64,000 nucleotides of DNA, taken from assembly GCF_003574315.2 (NCBI RefSeq), contig NZ_AP025739.1, positions 3,596,001 to 3,660,000 on the forward strand, read 5' to 3'. This document shows, one piece after another, positions 35,241 through 45,252 of the stretch (positions are counted from its first letter, which is position 1; every line of letters begins with the position of its first letter). A program made the position numbers and the translations under genes. This stretch comes from Capsulimonas corticalis. Its GTDB lineage: Bacteria; Armatimonadota; Armatimonadia; Armatimonadales; Capsulimonadaceae. The notes beneath the pieces are model-generated. The model saw only the letters and a program-made list of their open reading frames with translations. It was not told where the DNA came from and did no database searches.

Positions 35241-35627
35241 TCACCGTGTCCGCCGCTGGTCTTCCTCGATCACGCTTCCCAAAAACGAGCCCGCGAATTT
35301 TCCCTCCGGGCGAACGCGCCCCTTCAATCCCACTTTTGACCCTTCGCTGGGCGCGCCGGCGTGGCTGACGACCCAGATCTGGCCGCTGTCGTCGTTGACC
35401 CGGTAGGCCGACAGGTTAGAAATCCCGAGCGGCAGCTCGTAGACTTTCGTGACCTCGCCGGCGATGGTGACGTCTTTGTCGGCGAAGCGCGTCGGGTTAT
35501 CCAGGATGTCGCGCACTTTATCGGTGTGCGTTCCGCAGCCGGCGAGCGCGGTGATGGCGAGGGCGCCGAGCAGCAGGGCGCCGAGATATCCACGTTTGGC
35601 GGGTCTTAGCCCGTGTATGACTTGCAT
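35241..35627 (-). CDS. OB-fold lipoprotein, about 128 aa
   Basis: Start at ATG 35627, with AAGGAG about 9 nt upstream. A lipobox ALAGC ends the signal sequence. The mature part starts THTDKVRDILDNPTRFADKD and continues as an OB-like beta barrel (VTIAGEVTKVY, YRVNDDSGQIWVVS, KVGLKGRVRPEG). The pattern resembles small OB-fold proteins of unknown function. No catalytic residues are visible. It is convergent with the VKGYTRK protein gene, with element A3 between. Confidence 0.75.
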   Translation of the reverse strand: MQVIHGLRPAKRGYLGALLLGALAITALAGCGTHTDKVRDILDNPTRFADKDVTIAGEVTKVYELPLGISNLSAYRVNDDSGQIWVVSHAGAPSEGSKVGLKGRVRPEGKFAGSFLGSVIEEDQRRTR

Positions 35628-35798
35628 GGGATCGTCTCCTTCAGAAATCTTCTTTCTCCATGGACGCCGCGGGCCGCCCAACTGTTCCCGGTAATATTCC
35701 GAGGACAGCCGGTGAAAAATATCGGATAGCCGGGAACTCTTTGGTTGACTGCCGCGCTGTTGTGTCTGTCAAACATCAATTATCGGAGGCTTCGTTTC

Positions 35799-36050
35799 AT
35801 GAAGTTGTTCACCAAAGTTCTCGCCACCACGCTCGTTCTGTCCGCAATCGTTCCGGCTGCGTTCGCCGCGACCCCCGCTCCCGCCACGGCCAAGCCCGCC
35901 CCCAAGATGGCGGCCAGCAAGATGACCGCTAAGAAGATGGCCAAACCTGCCCCTAAGAAAATGGCGAAGAAGGCTGCTAAGCCCACCGTCAAGAAGGTCG
36001 CCAAGCCGGCTCCGAAGATGACCGTGAAGCCTGCCGCGAAGAAGATGTAA
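35799..36050 (+). CDS. Small exported Lys/Ala/Pro/Met-rich protein
   Basis: 83 residues from ATG 35799, with GGAGG upstream. Signal peptide MKLFTKVLATTLVLSAIVPAAFA. The mature chain is almost only Lys, Pro, Ala, Met, Thr and Val (PAPKKMAKKAAKPTVKK), probably disordered and strongly basic. It resembles histone-H1-like or polyanion-binding tails, but here is exported. It is followed by a strong terminator. Function unknown. Confidence 0.7.
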   Translation: MKLFTKVLATTLVLSAIVPAAFAATPAPATAKPAPKMAASKMTAKKMAKPAPKKMAKKAAKPTVKKVAKPAPKMTVKPAAKKM

Positions 36051-36093
36051 CTTCTTCCCTCTCTTGCGTTCGTTCAGGGAACGTGAGAGAATC

Positions 36094-36131
36094 CCAAAAA
36101 GGCCGCATGCGATCGCATGCGGCCTTTTTGG
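36094..36131. terminator. Perfect 38-bp palindromic bidirectional terminator
   Basis: CCAAAAAGGCCGCATGCG and its exact inverse form a continuous palindrome (36094-36131) with A- and T-tracts on both flanks. It separates the exported protein gene from the convergent aldehyde dehydrogenase gene. Confidence 0.9.
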
Positions 36132-36147
36132 CTATTATGAGTCGATT

Positions 36148-37584
36148 TTAGCTCAGGTTGAGCGCCAGCAGACGAAGTTCGGACATCTCCTCCATCGCGT
36201 AGCGCACGCCCTCACGCCCAAATCCCGAGCCTTTCACGCCCCCGTACGGCATATGATCCACCCGGTAGGACGGCGTGTCGTTCGCAATGACGCCGCCGAC
36301 CTCCAGCCGATCGAACGCGCGATAGATCCGATGGATGTCGTTCGTGAAGACGCCTGTCTGCAAGCCATAGTCCGAATCGTTGGCTCTGTCCAGCGCTTCC
36401 TCGAAGTCGTCGTACGGGGTGAGCGTCACGACCGGTCCAAAGATCTCCTCGCGCTCAGCCTTCATCTCGGTGTTTGTGTCGGTCAGAATGATGGGGGCGA
36501 TACGCCGTGGGTCGGCGGGAGCGATGTCGCCCAGAAGGAGGCGCGCCCCGCCGTCCAGCGCTTCTCGCACGCACTCCAGAATTCGGACGCCGCCCGCTTC
36601 CGTGATGACCGGACCGAGGTCCGCCGTCTCGTCCAGAGGATCGCCCAGCCGCAAATCACGCGACAGGGCGACGAACCGCTGGGTAAAGGCGTCAAAGATC
36701 GGACGGTGGACCAGCAGACGCTGGGTGGAGATGCAGACCTGTCCGGCGTAGGCGAAGGCGCTGGCGACGCATTTGGGGACGACCATTTCGAGATCGGCGT
36801 CCTCATGGACAATCGTGGCGGCGTTTCCGCCGAGCTCCAGCGTCACACGCTTCCGGTTCGCCTTCGCCTTCAATTCCCAGCCGATGCGCGCGCTGCCGGT
36901 GAACGACAGCACCGCGACGCGCGGATCGAGCGCCAATCGTTCGCCGAGCGCCGGTTCAGTATGGATGACATTGAATGCCCCGACGGGAAGTCCGGCTTCG
37001 GCGATGACTTCCGCCAGCAGCAGCGCCGTCAGCGGCGTTTGATGCGCGGGCTTTAGCACCACCGGCGCGCCGACGGCGAGCGCCGGGGCGACTTTGTGCG
37101 CGACCAGATTGAGAGGGAAATTGAACGGCGTGATCGCGCCGACCACGCCCGAGGGAAACCGCCGCGTGATCCCGATCCGCCCTTGCGACGACTCAATCCG
37201 ATCCAGCGGGATCTGCTCTCCCTGTCCAAATCGCCGCGCCTCTTCGGCGGCGATCTGAAACGTGTGAACGGCGCGTCCGACTTCGCCGCGCGCATCCCGG
37301 ATCGGCTTCCCCGCCTCACGCGCGATCGTCACCGCGATCTCCTCCGCCCGCGCGACGAGTCCCGCATGGATCTTGTCTAGCGCTCCGCCCCGCACCGCAT
37401 CCGTCAGGGCGCGAAACGGCTCCCGCGCCGCATACGCGGCGGCGATGGCGTCCTCCATCTCCTGAACCGCGCCCCGGTAAAGATGTCCGACGGACGTCCC
37501 GTCCCAAGGGGAGACAATTGTGTCGACTTCCGAGGTCGCGCGCCACTGACTGGCGATGTAGAGGGAGCGAACTTCGCTGTTCAT
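36148..37584 (-). CDS. NAD(P)-dependent aldehyde dehydrogenase
   Basis: 478 residues of the ALDH superfamily. Visible are TPFNFPLNLVAHKVAPAL, the Glu of LELGGNAA, the nucleophile Cys of GQVCISTQR and PYGGVKGSGFGREG near the C-terminus. The sequence is closer to lactaldehyde or GapN-like non-phosphorylating enzymes than to betaine ALDH, but the substrate is not certain. It starts 14 bp from element B1. The preceding gene (glmS) is on the same strand, so B1 lies between them. Confidence 0.9.
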   Translation of the reverse strand: MNSEVRSLYIASQWRATSEVDTIVSPWDGTSVGHLYRGAVQEMEDAIAAAYAAREPFRALTDAVRGGALDKIHAGLVARAEEIAVTIAREAGKPIRDARGEVGRAVHTFQIAAEEARRFGQGEQIPLDRIESSQGRIGITRRFPSGVVGAITPFNFPLNLVAHKVAPALAVGAPVVLKPAHQTPLTALLLAEVIAEAGLPVGAFNVIHTEPALGERLALDPRVAVLSFTGSARIGWELKAKANRKRVTLELGGNAATIVHEDADLEMVVPKCVASAFAYAGQVCISTQRLLVHRPIFDAFTQRFVALSRDLRLGDPLDETADLGPVITEAGGVRILECVREALDGGARLLLGDIAPADPRRIAPIILTDTNTEMKAEREEIFGPVVTLTPYDDFEEALDRANDSDYGLQTGVFTNDIHRIYRAFDRLEVGGVIANDTPSYRVDHMPYGGVKGSGFGREGVRYAMEEMSELRLLALNLS

Positions 37585-37597
37585 AATGAGAAGGTCT

Positions 37598-37804
37598 CCT
37601 CAAACCCACGCTGGCGTTTTGGGTGGCAAACCCACCCCGGCGCTTCGCGCCACCCCTCCCGCCGACGGGAAGGGTGATTTCAGAGCGTGTTATCGCAAGC
37701 GGCTTTCGTCAGGGGCAATCCTACCAACCCTTCCCGTCGGCGGGAGGGGTGGCGCGAAGCGCCGGGGTGGGTTTGCCACCCAAAACGCCAGCGTGGGTTT
37801 GAGG
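37598..37804. repeat. Element B, copy 1: 207 bp with perfect 78-bp inverted arms
   Basis: Bases 37598-37675 and 37727-37804 are exact reverse complements of each other, enclosing a 51-bp loop. Each arm has inner hairpins, for example GGCGCTTCGCGCC and CCCGCCGACGGG. The loop is nearly identical to that of the copy at 57550-57700, which faces the other way. It lies between glmS and the aldehyde dehydrogenase gene. Confidence 0.93.
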
Positions 37805-37810
37805 ATGCTC

Positions 37811-39658
<1,848 letters not shown>

Positions 39659-39723
39659 CGAGTTAAATTGCGCTCCTCGCGTTTTCCTTTGAGTATACCC
39701 GGCGGCGGGCGCTCCCCGGAACC

Positions 39724-39753
39724 AAAAAAGGGGAAGCCGCTGCGGCTTCCCCT
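39724..39753 (-). terminator. Terminator of the beta-barrel gene
   Basis: On the minus strand GGGGAAGCCGC and GCGGCTTCCCC form an 11-bp stem, followed by a T-run (39729-39724). It lies between the barrel gene and glmS. Confidence 0.88.
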
Positions 39754-39785
39754 CACTTTGCTGTCGATTTGGAATGTGCGGCGCG

Positions 39786-40559
39786 TTATTTCGCGGCGGG
39801 ATCGGCCTTGTGGCGGCCCTTGCCGAGGATGAACTCCAGGCCGGCGTAAACGGTCAGGTCCGAGAAACCGCGCTCGCTCTTGCCGACTTGCAGCGAGAAG
39901 TTTTGATCCGTCGCATACGTGTGGTTGAGGCCGATGACATAACCCATGTCGGTGCGCGCGCCGGGAGCGCCGGGGCTCGCGCCGTAGATCTGCGCGCCGA
40001 TCGACGTGCGCTCTGTCGCCTGGAACGTCAGGGCCGCGCCGTAGTACCAGCTGTTCTTCGCGGCGGCGGTTCCGGGCAGGTTGTAGGAGGCGGCCAGTCC
40101 GAGGCCGTACTTTCCATAGGACTTCGCGGCCGCCAGGCCGAAGGTGCTGGCGTACTTGCCGTTGCCCAGGCCGTTCGATACGCCGGCGGTGGGGACCTTC
40201 ACAGTGTAGTCGATGGCGATCTGCGGAGCGCTTTTCGTCTCCTCCAGGAAACGCCACTTGATGTCCGCCGTGGTGTCGCCAAATCCGGTGACGCGGCTGG
40301 AGCCAGAATTGCGGACCGAGGCGGCGGCGACGCCGGTTCCGATTTCGATATTGTTGGTGAGGCCGTAAGCGAGGTTGACCGCCGGAAGCGTCTGCGACTC
40401 GGAGCCGGTCACCTGAGACGAGTTGATCGCGATGTCCAGCGTGTAGCGGCCGGGTTCCGTGGTTCCCGGGCCGTCCAGCGGGACCGGACCCGCGAGGACA
40501 GGCTGAGCCGCGAGGCAAAGTAATGCGGCGCAGGCCGCGAAATAGTAGGGCGCTTTCAT
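39786..40559 (-). CDS. Outer-membrane beta-barrel protein (MetA-like)
   Basis: 257 residues from ATG 40559, with AGGAA 11 nt upstream. A signal peptide (APYYFAACAALLCLAAQPVLA) is followed by repeated amphipathic strands with aromatic girdles (AVNLAYGLTNNIEIGTG, YGLGLAASYNL, VYAGLEFILG). It resembles the family of putative phenol/aromatic transporters (Phenol_MetA_deg). There is no plug domain. It could act as a substrate-specific pore; the substrate is unknown. Bases 40560-40925 upstream hold no recognisable gene. Confidence 0.78.
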   Translation of the reverse strand: MKAPYYFAACAALLCLAAQPVLAGPVPLDGPGTTEPGRYTLDIAINSSQVTGSESQTLPAVNLAYGLTNNIEIGTGVAAASVRNSGSSRVTGFGDTTADIKWRFLEETKSAPQIAIDYTVKVPTAGVSNGLGNGKYASTFGLAAAKSYGKYGLGLAASYNLPGTAAAKNSWYYGAALTFQATERTSIGAQIYGASPGAPGARTDMGYVIGLNHTYATDQNFSLQVGKSERGFSDLTVYAGLEFILGKGRHKADPAAK

Positions 40560-40925
40560 CCTGAGTATATGTTCCTTCCGTGGCTTATCGCCAGGGGCCA
40601 GTCGCCGCGATAAAGTGTGTTGAGCGGTTTCCAGCGTGTTTACTAGGTTCATTATCAGGTGGAATGGACAGGGGAGTTATTCGCAAAAATACGAGGATCA
40701 AGCGAGGAGGCGCTCGGTAAAATTACCGGAAATCTTGAGAGGAATTTCGCCATGGATTTTTGGGCGGCGATAAATATCCCGATTAATACCGGCTTATGGG
40801 CGATTCCGTGGGAAACTGGTATTCCTGCCGGGCGCCAATAGGAATGAAATCACGCGTATTCGTGTATGATAGATATGTAATCCATTTCGAAAACGTTCTC
40901 TGATTTTCGTCTTTAAGGAGCCATT
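40560..40925. other. Intergenic region without a supported gene
   Basis: 366 bp, AT-richer than its surroundings. A 60-codon open frame here lacks a ribosome site and good composition. It probably holds the divergent promoters of the barrel gene and the small exported protein. AAGGAG at 40916-40921 is the ribosome site of the latter. Confidence 0.6.
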
Positions 40926-41255
40926 ATGAAAACCACAATTATCGCCGCCACCGTCGCCGCTTTCGCCGCCTGCGTCTCTGTTTCCGCCGCCATCGCTTCG
41001 CCCGTCTCCGACATCCGGGACAACGCCGCCGCTGCGGCGAGCAACGCGCATATCTATCAATGGAAGCGTGTGCAGCTGGAAGTCGTCCGCATCGCGGACG
41101 CCGAGAAGAAGGTCCAGGCGGCCCAGTCCGTCAAGTCCGAAACACTGAGCAGCGCCGTCCGCGAGCTGCGCGCCGCGCAGTTCGCTCACGACGCCGACCG
41201 CACCGAAGCCGCCGCCGCCCAGGTGCTGGCCGCGACCGACGCGCTGAGCAAGTAA
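40926..41255 (+). CDS. Small exported alpha-helical protein
   Basis: 109 residues with a signal peptide (MKTTIIAATVAAFAACVSVSAAIA), then a mature chain that is a string of Ala-rich helices (VSDIRDNAAAAASNAHIYQWKR, in parts). It has no Cys in the mature part and looks like a periplasmic coiled-coil or lipoprotein-like stress protein. AAGGAG lies 5-6 nt before the start. A terminator follows at 41293. The family is not recognised. Confidence 0.7.
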   Translation: MKTTIIAATVAAFAACVSVSAAIASPVSDIRDNAAAAASNAHIYQWKRVQLEVVRIADAEKKVQAAQSVKSETLSSAVRELRAAQFAHDADRTEAAAAQVLAATDALSK

Positions 41256-41292
41256 ATCCCCGCGCCGCAAGGCCGATCGCACATCACGAAAT

Positions 41293-41327
41293 AGCGCCCG
41301 CGAGACTTGCAAAGTCTCGCGGGCGCT
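41293..41327. terminator. Bidirectional terminator
   Basis: AGCGCCCGCGAGACTT (41293-41308) pairs with AAGTCTCGCGGGCGCT (41312-41327). The stem is 16 bp with a 3-nt loop and only a weak T-run (GTTGCTTGTTTG). It lies between convergent genes. Confidence 0.75.
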
Positions 41328-41381
41328 GTTGCTTGTTTGACGGCGGGGCCGATGGGGTGATCCGTTCGACCGGGGCTGGAT

Positions 41382-43697
41382 CTACGCGGCGCTCTGAATC
41401 GCCGGCGATATCTTTGCGTCCAGCACATCCATCAGCGCCTCCACGACGTCGGGATCGAACTGGGAGCCGGCGTGCTTGCGGATCTCGGCGCGGGCGGCGC
41501 TGGAATCGCGCGCGGATCGGTAGGGGCGGTCCGTGGTGATGGCGCCATAGGTGTCACAGACGGAGATAATGCGCGCGCCCAGCGGGATCTGATCGGCGCT
41601 GAGCCGGTCCGGGTAACCGCCGCCGTCCCAGCGCTCGTGGTGGGCGCGGACCATGGGGGCGACGGTGCGCAGGCCGGGAACATGGTTGAGGATCTCGGCG
41701 CCCAGCGCGGGATGGGTGCGCATGATCTCCCACTCGGTCGAGTCTAATTGGCTCGGCTTATGCAGGATCGAGTCCGGAATCGCCACCTTGCCGATATCGT
41801 GCAGCCGTGCGGCGAGGCCGACCATGCGCGCCTGGGCGATGTCCAGGCCCATGATCTGGGCAAGCTGGATCGCCAGGTCGCCCACCTCGTCCGTGTGCTC
41901 GCCGGTGTAGTGGTCGCGCGCCGAAACCAGGGCGGCCATGGCTTCGACGGTGCCGCGCAGGGCGACCTCCTCGCGCGATCCTTCATGCGACATCGTCAGC
42001 AGCGCGCCGACGGCGGGGTCGGCGGCGGTGCGGACCTGGTTGCGCCCGAGCTTCTTTGCGGCGTACATCGCCTGATCGGCGGCGTCCACGAGAGCGTCCC
42101 GGTGATGCGCATCCGCCGGATACGACGAAACGCCGACGGAGCACGTCAGGCGCAGCCCGCCTCCGGCGGCGAAGGTATGCTCCGCGACGCGCTTGCGCAG
42201 CTCCTCCGCGACCGTGTAGGCGCCCGGAAGGTCCGTCTCCGGCAGCAGCGCCAAAAACTCCTCGCCGCCCCAGCGGCCCACGGTGTCGATGGCGCGCAGG
42301 CCGGCGCGCACATGGGCCGCCAGCTCCGACAGCGCGGCGTCGCCCGCCGGGTGGCCGCAGGTGTCGTTCAGCGCCTTGAAATAGTCCAGGTCGAAGAAGA
42401 GGAGCGCGCAGGGACGGCCGTAGCGCGCCGAGCGCTCCATCTCGGCGTCGATGGCCGCGACCATGGAGCGATGGTTGGGAAGCCCGGTCAGCATGTCGGT
42501 CGTGGCGAGCGAGTGCAGCCGTTCATTCGCCTCCGTCAGCGCGTCCAGGTTGATTTTTAGCTCGTCCTGTGTCGCGTGCAGCTCCGCGTTGACAATCTCC
42601 ATCTTCGCCGCATACGCCGCGGTGTCATCGTAGGCCGTATGCAGCTGCTGGTTGAGCTGGTAATTTTCCCGGATCGACATCACCTGGCGGACCAGGATCA
42701 GCGCGACCAGGGCCAGGCAGCTGACGATCACGCCGCGCTCCAGCGTCTTGTCGGCGTGTACCGAGCGGGTGTAGAGCAGCAGCGCCACGATGGCCGGAAA
42801 GAGGGCGTAGGGCAGCAGCAGACGCCAGAGGGGCGGTGTTTCCACCAGCTCCACATCCGTTTCCGTCGCCGAGCGCCGGCCCAGCAGATGAATGGCGCTG
42901 GCTCCCAGGCCGATCAAGCTGTTGCCGAGCACGTAAGTCTCGTCCATGAGCGAGCCGGTGTGATAGGTGTTTTGCAGCAGGCGGTAAAGATAGATGCTGT
43001 CGCCGATGACGAAGACGATCAATCCGGTCAACAGGATCGAGACGCCGACATAACCCGACCGGCTGGCCGAGCGCGACGCAAGCAGCAGGACGGCGAACAC
43101 CAGGATCAGGTCGCAGCAGGGATAGGCAAGGCCAACGGCGCGGCCGAGCAGCGTCTGGCTGCCCTGAAGCATGGTGGGCCCGAGGATAAAGTACCAGCTG
43201 AACGCGACGGCGGCGGTCATGATCATCGCGCTGTCGAGAAACACGCGCACGCGAGACGCGAGAGGCATGGGGCGTGTCGACATCCGCAGGATGGACGTAA
43301 AGATCGTCGGATAAATGGCGAGGAAGAAGAGGTCCGCGACGCCCGGAAACGGCGGGTCGACGTGTTTGATCACATCGAAATACGCATAAACGGTCTGTCC
43401 CACGCTGTAACAGATCAAGCCGATCGCCATCGTCACGGGAGCGGCGATGTTCCGGGGAGTTCCCGCGTCGCGCCGGGAGCGTAACGCGGTCCACAGGCAC
43501 CAGAGCCCGCCCATAAGCGCGCCTAAGATTTCAAACGCATCGACGCCAGCAACGTAGATCGCTTTGCTAAAAGGGCGTCCGAGGATCCATGCGACCGCCA
43601 TCAGGTTTAGCGCCGCGACCCAGGCCACTCCTTGGAATACTGTCTTTCGTTCCTCGCGCTGTCCCTGCGCCATTCTTACCTGCAGTTCCGCGGACAT
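41382..43697 (-). CDS. Bifunctional membrane protein: GGDEF cyclase and HD-GYP phosphodiesterase
   Basis: 771 residues. About nine N-terminal membrane helices (residues 25-330) are followed by a coiled coil (YAAKMEIVNAELHATQ), then GGDEF (about 390-550) with the active RWGGEEFLAL. An intact I-site RxxD (RAID) lies five residues upstream. Next comes HD-GYP (about 580-755) with HDIGKVAIPDSIL and HHERWDGGGYP. Both catalytic domains look intact. The membrane part resembles a 7TM-like sensory input. It may balance c-di-GMP in response to a membrane-borne signal. Two ATG starts are possible (43697 and 43673). Confidence 0.95.
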   Translation of the reverse strand: MSAELQVRMAQGQREERKTVFQGVAWVAALNLMAVAWILGRPFSKAIYVAGVDAFEILGALMGGLWCLWTALRSRRDAGTPRNIAAPVTMAIGLICYSVGQTVYAYFDVIKHVDPPFPGVADLFFLAIYPTIFTSILRMSTRPMPLASRVRVFLDSAMIMTAAVAFSWYFILGPTMLQGSQTLLGRAVGLAYPCCDLILVFAVLLLASRSASRSGYVGVSILLTGLIVFVIGDSIYLYRLLQNTYHTGSLMDETYVLGNSLIGLGASAIHLLGRRSATETDVELVETPPLWRLLLPYALFPAIVALLLYTRSVHADKTLERGVIVSCLALVALILVRQVMSIRENYQLNQQLHTAYDDTAAYAAKMEIVNAELHATQDELKINLDALTEANERLHSLATTDMLTGLPNHRSMVAAIDAEMERSARYGRPCALLFFDLDYFKALNDTCGHPAGDAALSELAAHVRAGLRAIDTVGRWGGEEFLALLPETDLPGAYTVAEELRKRVAEHTFAAGGGLRLTCSVGVSSYPADAHHRDALVDAADQAMYAAKKLGRNQVRTAADPAVGALLTMSHEGSREEVALRGTVEAMAALVSARDHYTGEHTDEVGDLAIQLAQIMGLDIAQARMVGLAARLHDIGKVAIPDSILHKPSQLDSTEWEIMRTHPALGAEILNHVPGLRTVAPMVRAHHERWDGGGYPDRLSADQIPLGARIISVCDTYGAITTDRPYRSARDSSAARAEIRKHAGSQFDPDVVEALMDVLDAKISPAIQSAA

Positions 43698-43765
43698 GGC
43701 CGCACATTGACAATCTCATTTCCATTGTCGGCGATTCTCGGTTTTTTCTGGAGACTGACGGCGTG

Positions 43766-44116
43766 TCACTCGCATGCGGCAGGTTCGCGTTTTGCGGGCG
43801 GAGTCATCCAGGCGCGTCCCCATTGCGCGACGGCTTCAAAGACGCCGTTAAGCTCTTCTCCTTTCGGCGTGAGCGCGTATTCGACGTGCGGCGGCATGGC
43901 GCTCAGCACTGTGCGCGTCACCACGCCTTCCTCCTCCAGCTCCCGCAACCGTTCGCGCAGAGTGCCGGGATTGATCTTGTGCTCGTGTGAAAGTTCGTTG
44001 AAACGCTTTTTGCCGTCCAATAGGCTGCGCACGATATGCATCGTCCAGCGTCCGCCCAGCAGCGTCAGCGCCGCGTTGGCCGGACAGAAAAGATGGTCTT
44101 CCTCTTGATGTTCCAT
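43766..44116 (-). CDS. HxlR-family (DUF24) transcriptional regulator
   Basis: 116 residues, winged helix of the HxlR type: FCPANAALTLLGGRWTMHIVRSLLDG (in parts: FCPANAALTLLGGRWT, then IVRSLLDG), FNELSHEHKINPGTLRERL, and YALTPKGEEL. The conserved Cys next to the HTH (FCPAN) is the redox/electrophile switch in homologues such as QsrR and YodB. It diverges from the dioxygenase/hydrolase pair at 44296. Two palindromes lie in the 179-bp gap, so quinone or aldehyde sensing is likely. Confidence 0.92.
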   Translation of the reverse strand: MEHQEEDHLFCPANAALTLLGGRWTMHIVRSLLDGKKRFNELSHEHKINPGTLRERLRELEEEGVVTRTVLSAMPPHVEYALTPKGEELNGVFEAVAQWGRAWMTPPAKREPAACE

Positions 44117-44215
44117 ACCGCTGCTTACCCCATTCTTCCATATTCCGCTCCGACTCTCCCATCCTCATGGGAACACGGCGCAAACCTGGGAACCCTAGAA
44201 CCGCCGGCGCCGTTA

Positions 44216-44249
44216 TAGATCATAGAGATCTAGAAAATAGAGCGCTCTA
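44216..44249. promoter_or_regulatory. Candidate HxlR operators
   Basis: TAGATC-N5-GATCTA (44216-44232) and TAGAGCGCTCTA (44238-44249) are perfect inverted repeats 5 bp apart, within the HxlR-to-dioxygenase gap. They share TAGA...TCTA ends. Confidence 0.65.
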
Positions 44250-44295
44250 AAAAGTATAGCGCAATGGAATAAGATTTGTACATAAGGAGGCGAAA

Positions 44296-45249
44296 ATGAG
44301 CGCACCGATTGGCGGACTGCACCATGTGACGGCGATCGCCGGCGACGCCCAGCGAAACTTCGATTTCTACGCCGGTCAGCTGGGATTGCGTCTGGTGAAG
44401 AAGACGGTGAATTTTGACGATCCGGGCACATACCATCTGTACTATGGCGACGGCATGGGCAATCCCGGGACGCTGCTGACCTTCTTCCCCTGGAAGAACG
44501 CGCCGCGCGGGCGCAAAGGCTCCGGCGAAACCGAGGCGACGGCGCTCTCCGTTCCCGCCGGTTCGCTGGAGTTCTGGCGGAACCGCCTGGAGCCGTTTCT
44601 GACTTCGAAGGAGACAAAGGAGCGGTTTGGGAGTCCGGTTTTGAGCTTTGCCGATCCGGATGGACTGGCGCTGGAAATCGTCGAAACATCCGAATCCGAC
44701 GATGCGCGGACTGGGTGGACGGGAAGCGACATTCCCCGTGAGTTCGCCGTGCGCGGGCTTTACGGCGTAACCATCGCGGTGCGGGATCCCGAGCCGACAG
44801 CGCGTGTCTTGACCGGCCTTCTTGGTTTTGAAGAGATCGGGGCCGAGGGCGAGCGCCGGCGCTTTGTGACGCAGCCCGGCGCGCCTGGCGCCGTGATCGA
44901 TCTCATCGCGCGGCCGGATGCTCCGGCGGCGCAGACACTGGTGGGATCGGTCCATCACATCGCCTACCGTTTGGAGAATGAAGCCGCGCAGATCGCGTGG
45001 CGGGACAAACTGCACGACGCGGGGCTGGGCGTGACCGATGTCCGCGAGCGGGAGTACTTCCGCTCGATCTATTTTCACGAACCGGGCCGCGTGCTCTTTG
45101 AGCTCGCCACCGACGCCCCTGGCTTCGCGACCGACGAGACGCCGGACGCTTTGGGAACGGCGCTAAAGCTGCCGCCCTGGCTTGAGACGCGCCGCGCATC
45201 GATTGCGGGCATGCTGCCCGCGCTGGAAACGACGGGAGAGAGGAACTGA
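44296..45249 (+). CDS. Ring-cleaving dioxygenase-like VOC protein (MhqO family)
   Basis: 317 residues with two glyoxalase/VOC modules: GLHHVTAIAGDAQRNFDFY at the N-terminus and GLYGVTIAVRDPEPT in the second. Metal-type ligands are visible as His in the HHVTAI and VHHIAYR segments and Glu in VLFELATD. Homologues (MhqO, MhqA) convert hydroquinones or catechols after quinone stress. AAGGAGG at 44284-44290 is a strong ribosome site. It is in an operon with a hydrolase and divergent from HxlR. Confidence 0.9.
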   Translation: MSAPIGGLHHVTAIAGDAQRNFDFYAGQLGLRLVKKTVNFDDPGTYHLYYGDGMGNPGTLLTFFPWKNAPRGRKGSGETEATALSVPAGSLEFWRNRLEPFLTSKETKERFGSPVLSFADPDGLALEIVETSESDDARTGWTGSDIPREFAVRGLYGVTIAVRDPEPTARVLTGLLGFEEIGAEGERRRFVTQPGAPGAVIDLIARPDAPAAQTLVGSVHHIAYRLENEAAQIAWRDKLHDAGLGVTDVREREYFRSIYFHEPGRVLFELATDAPGFATDETPDALGTALKLPPWLETRRASIAGMLPALETTGERN

Positions 45250-45252
45250 CCA

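Noticed and set aside
37598-37804. Element B as a simple terminator of glmS
   Set aside because: 78-bp perfect arms are far longer than any intrinsic terminator, and a second inverted copy exists elsewhere. A termination side effect remains possible.
40659-40841. 60-codon frame in the gap before the exported helical protein
   Set aside because: No ribosome site, no homology-like features, AT-rich non-coding composition.
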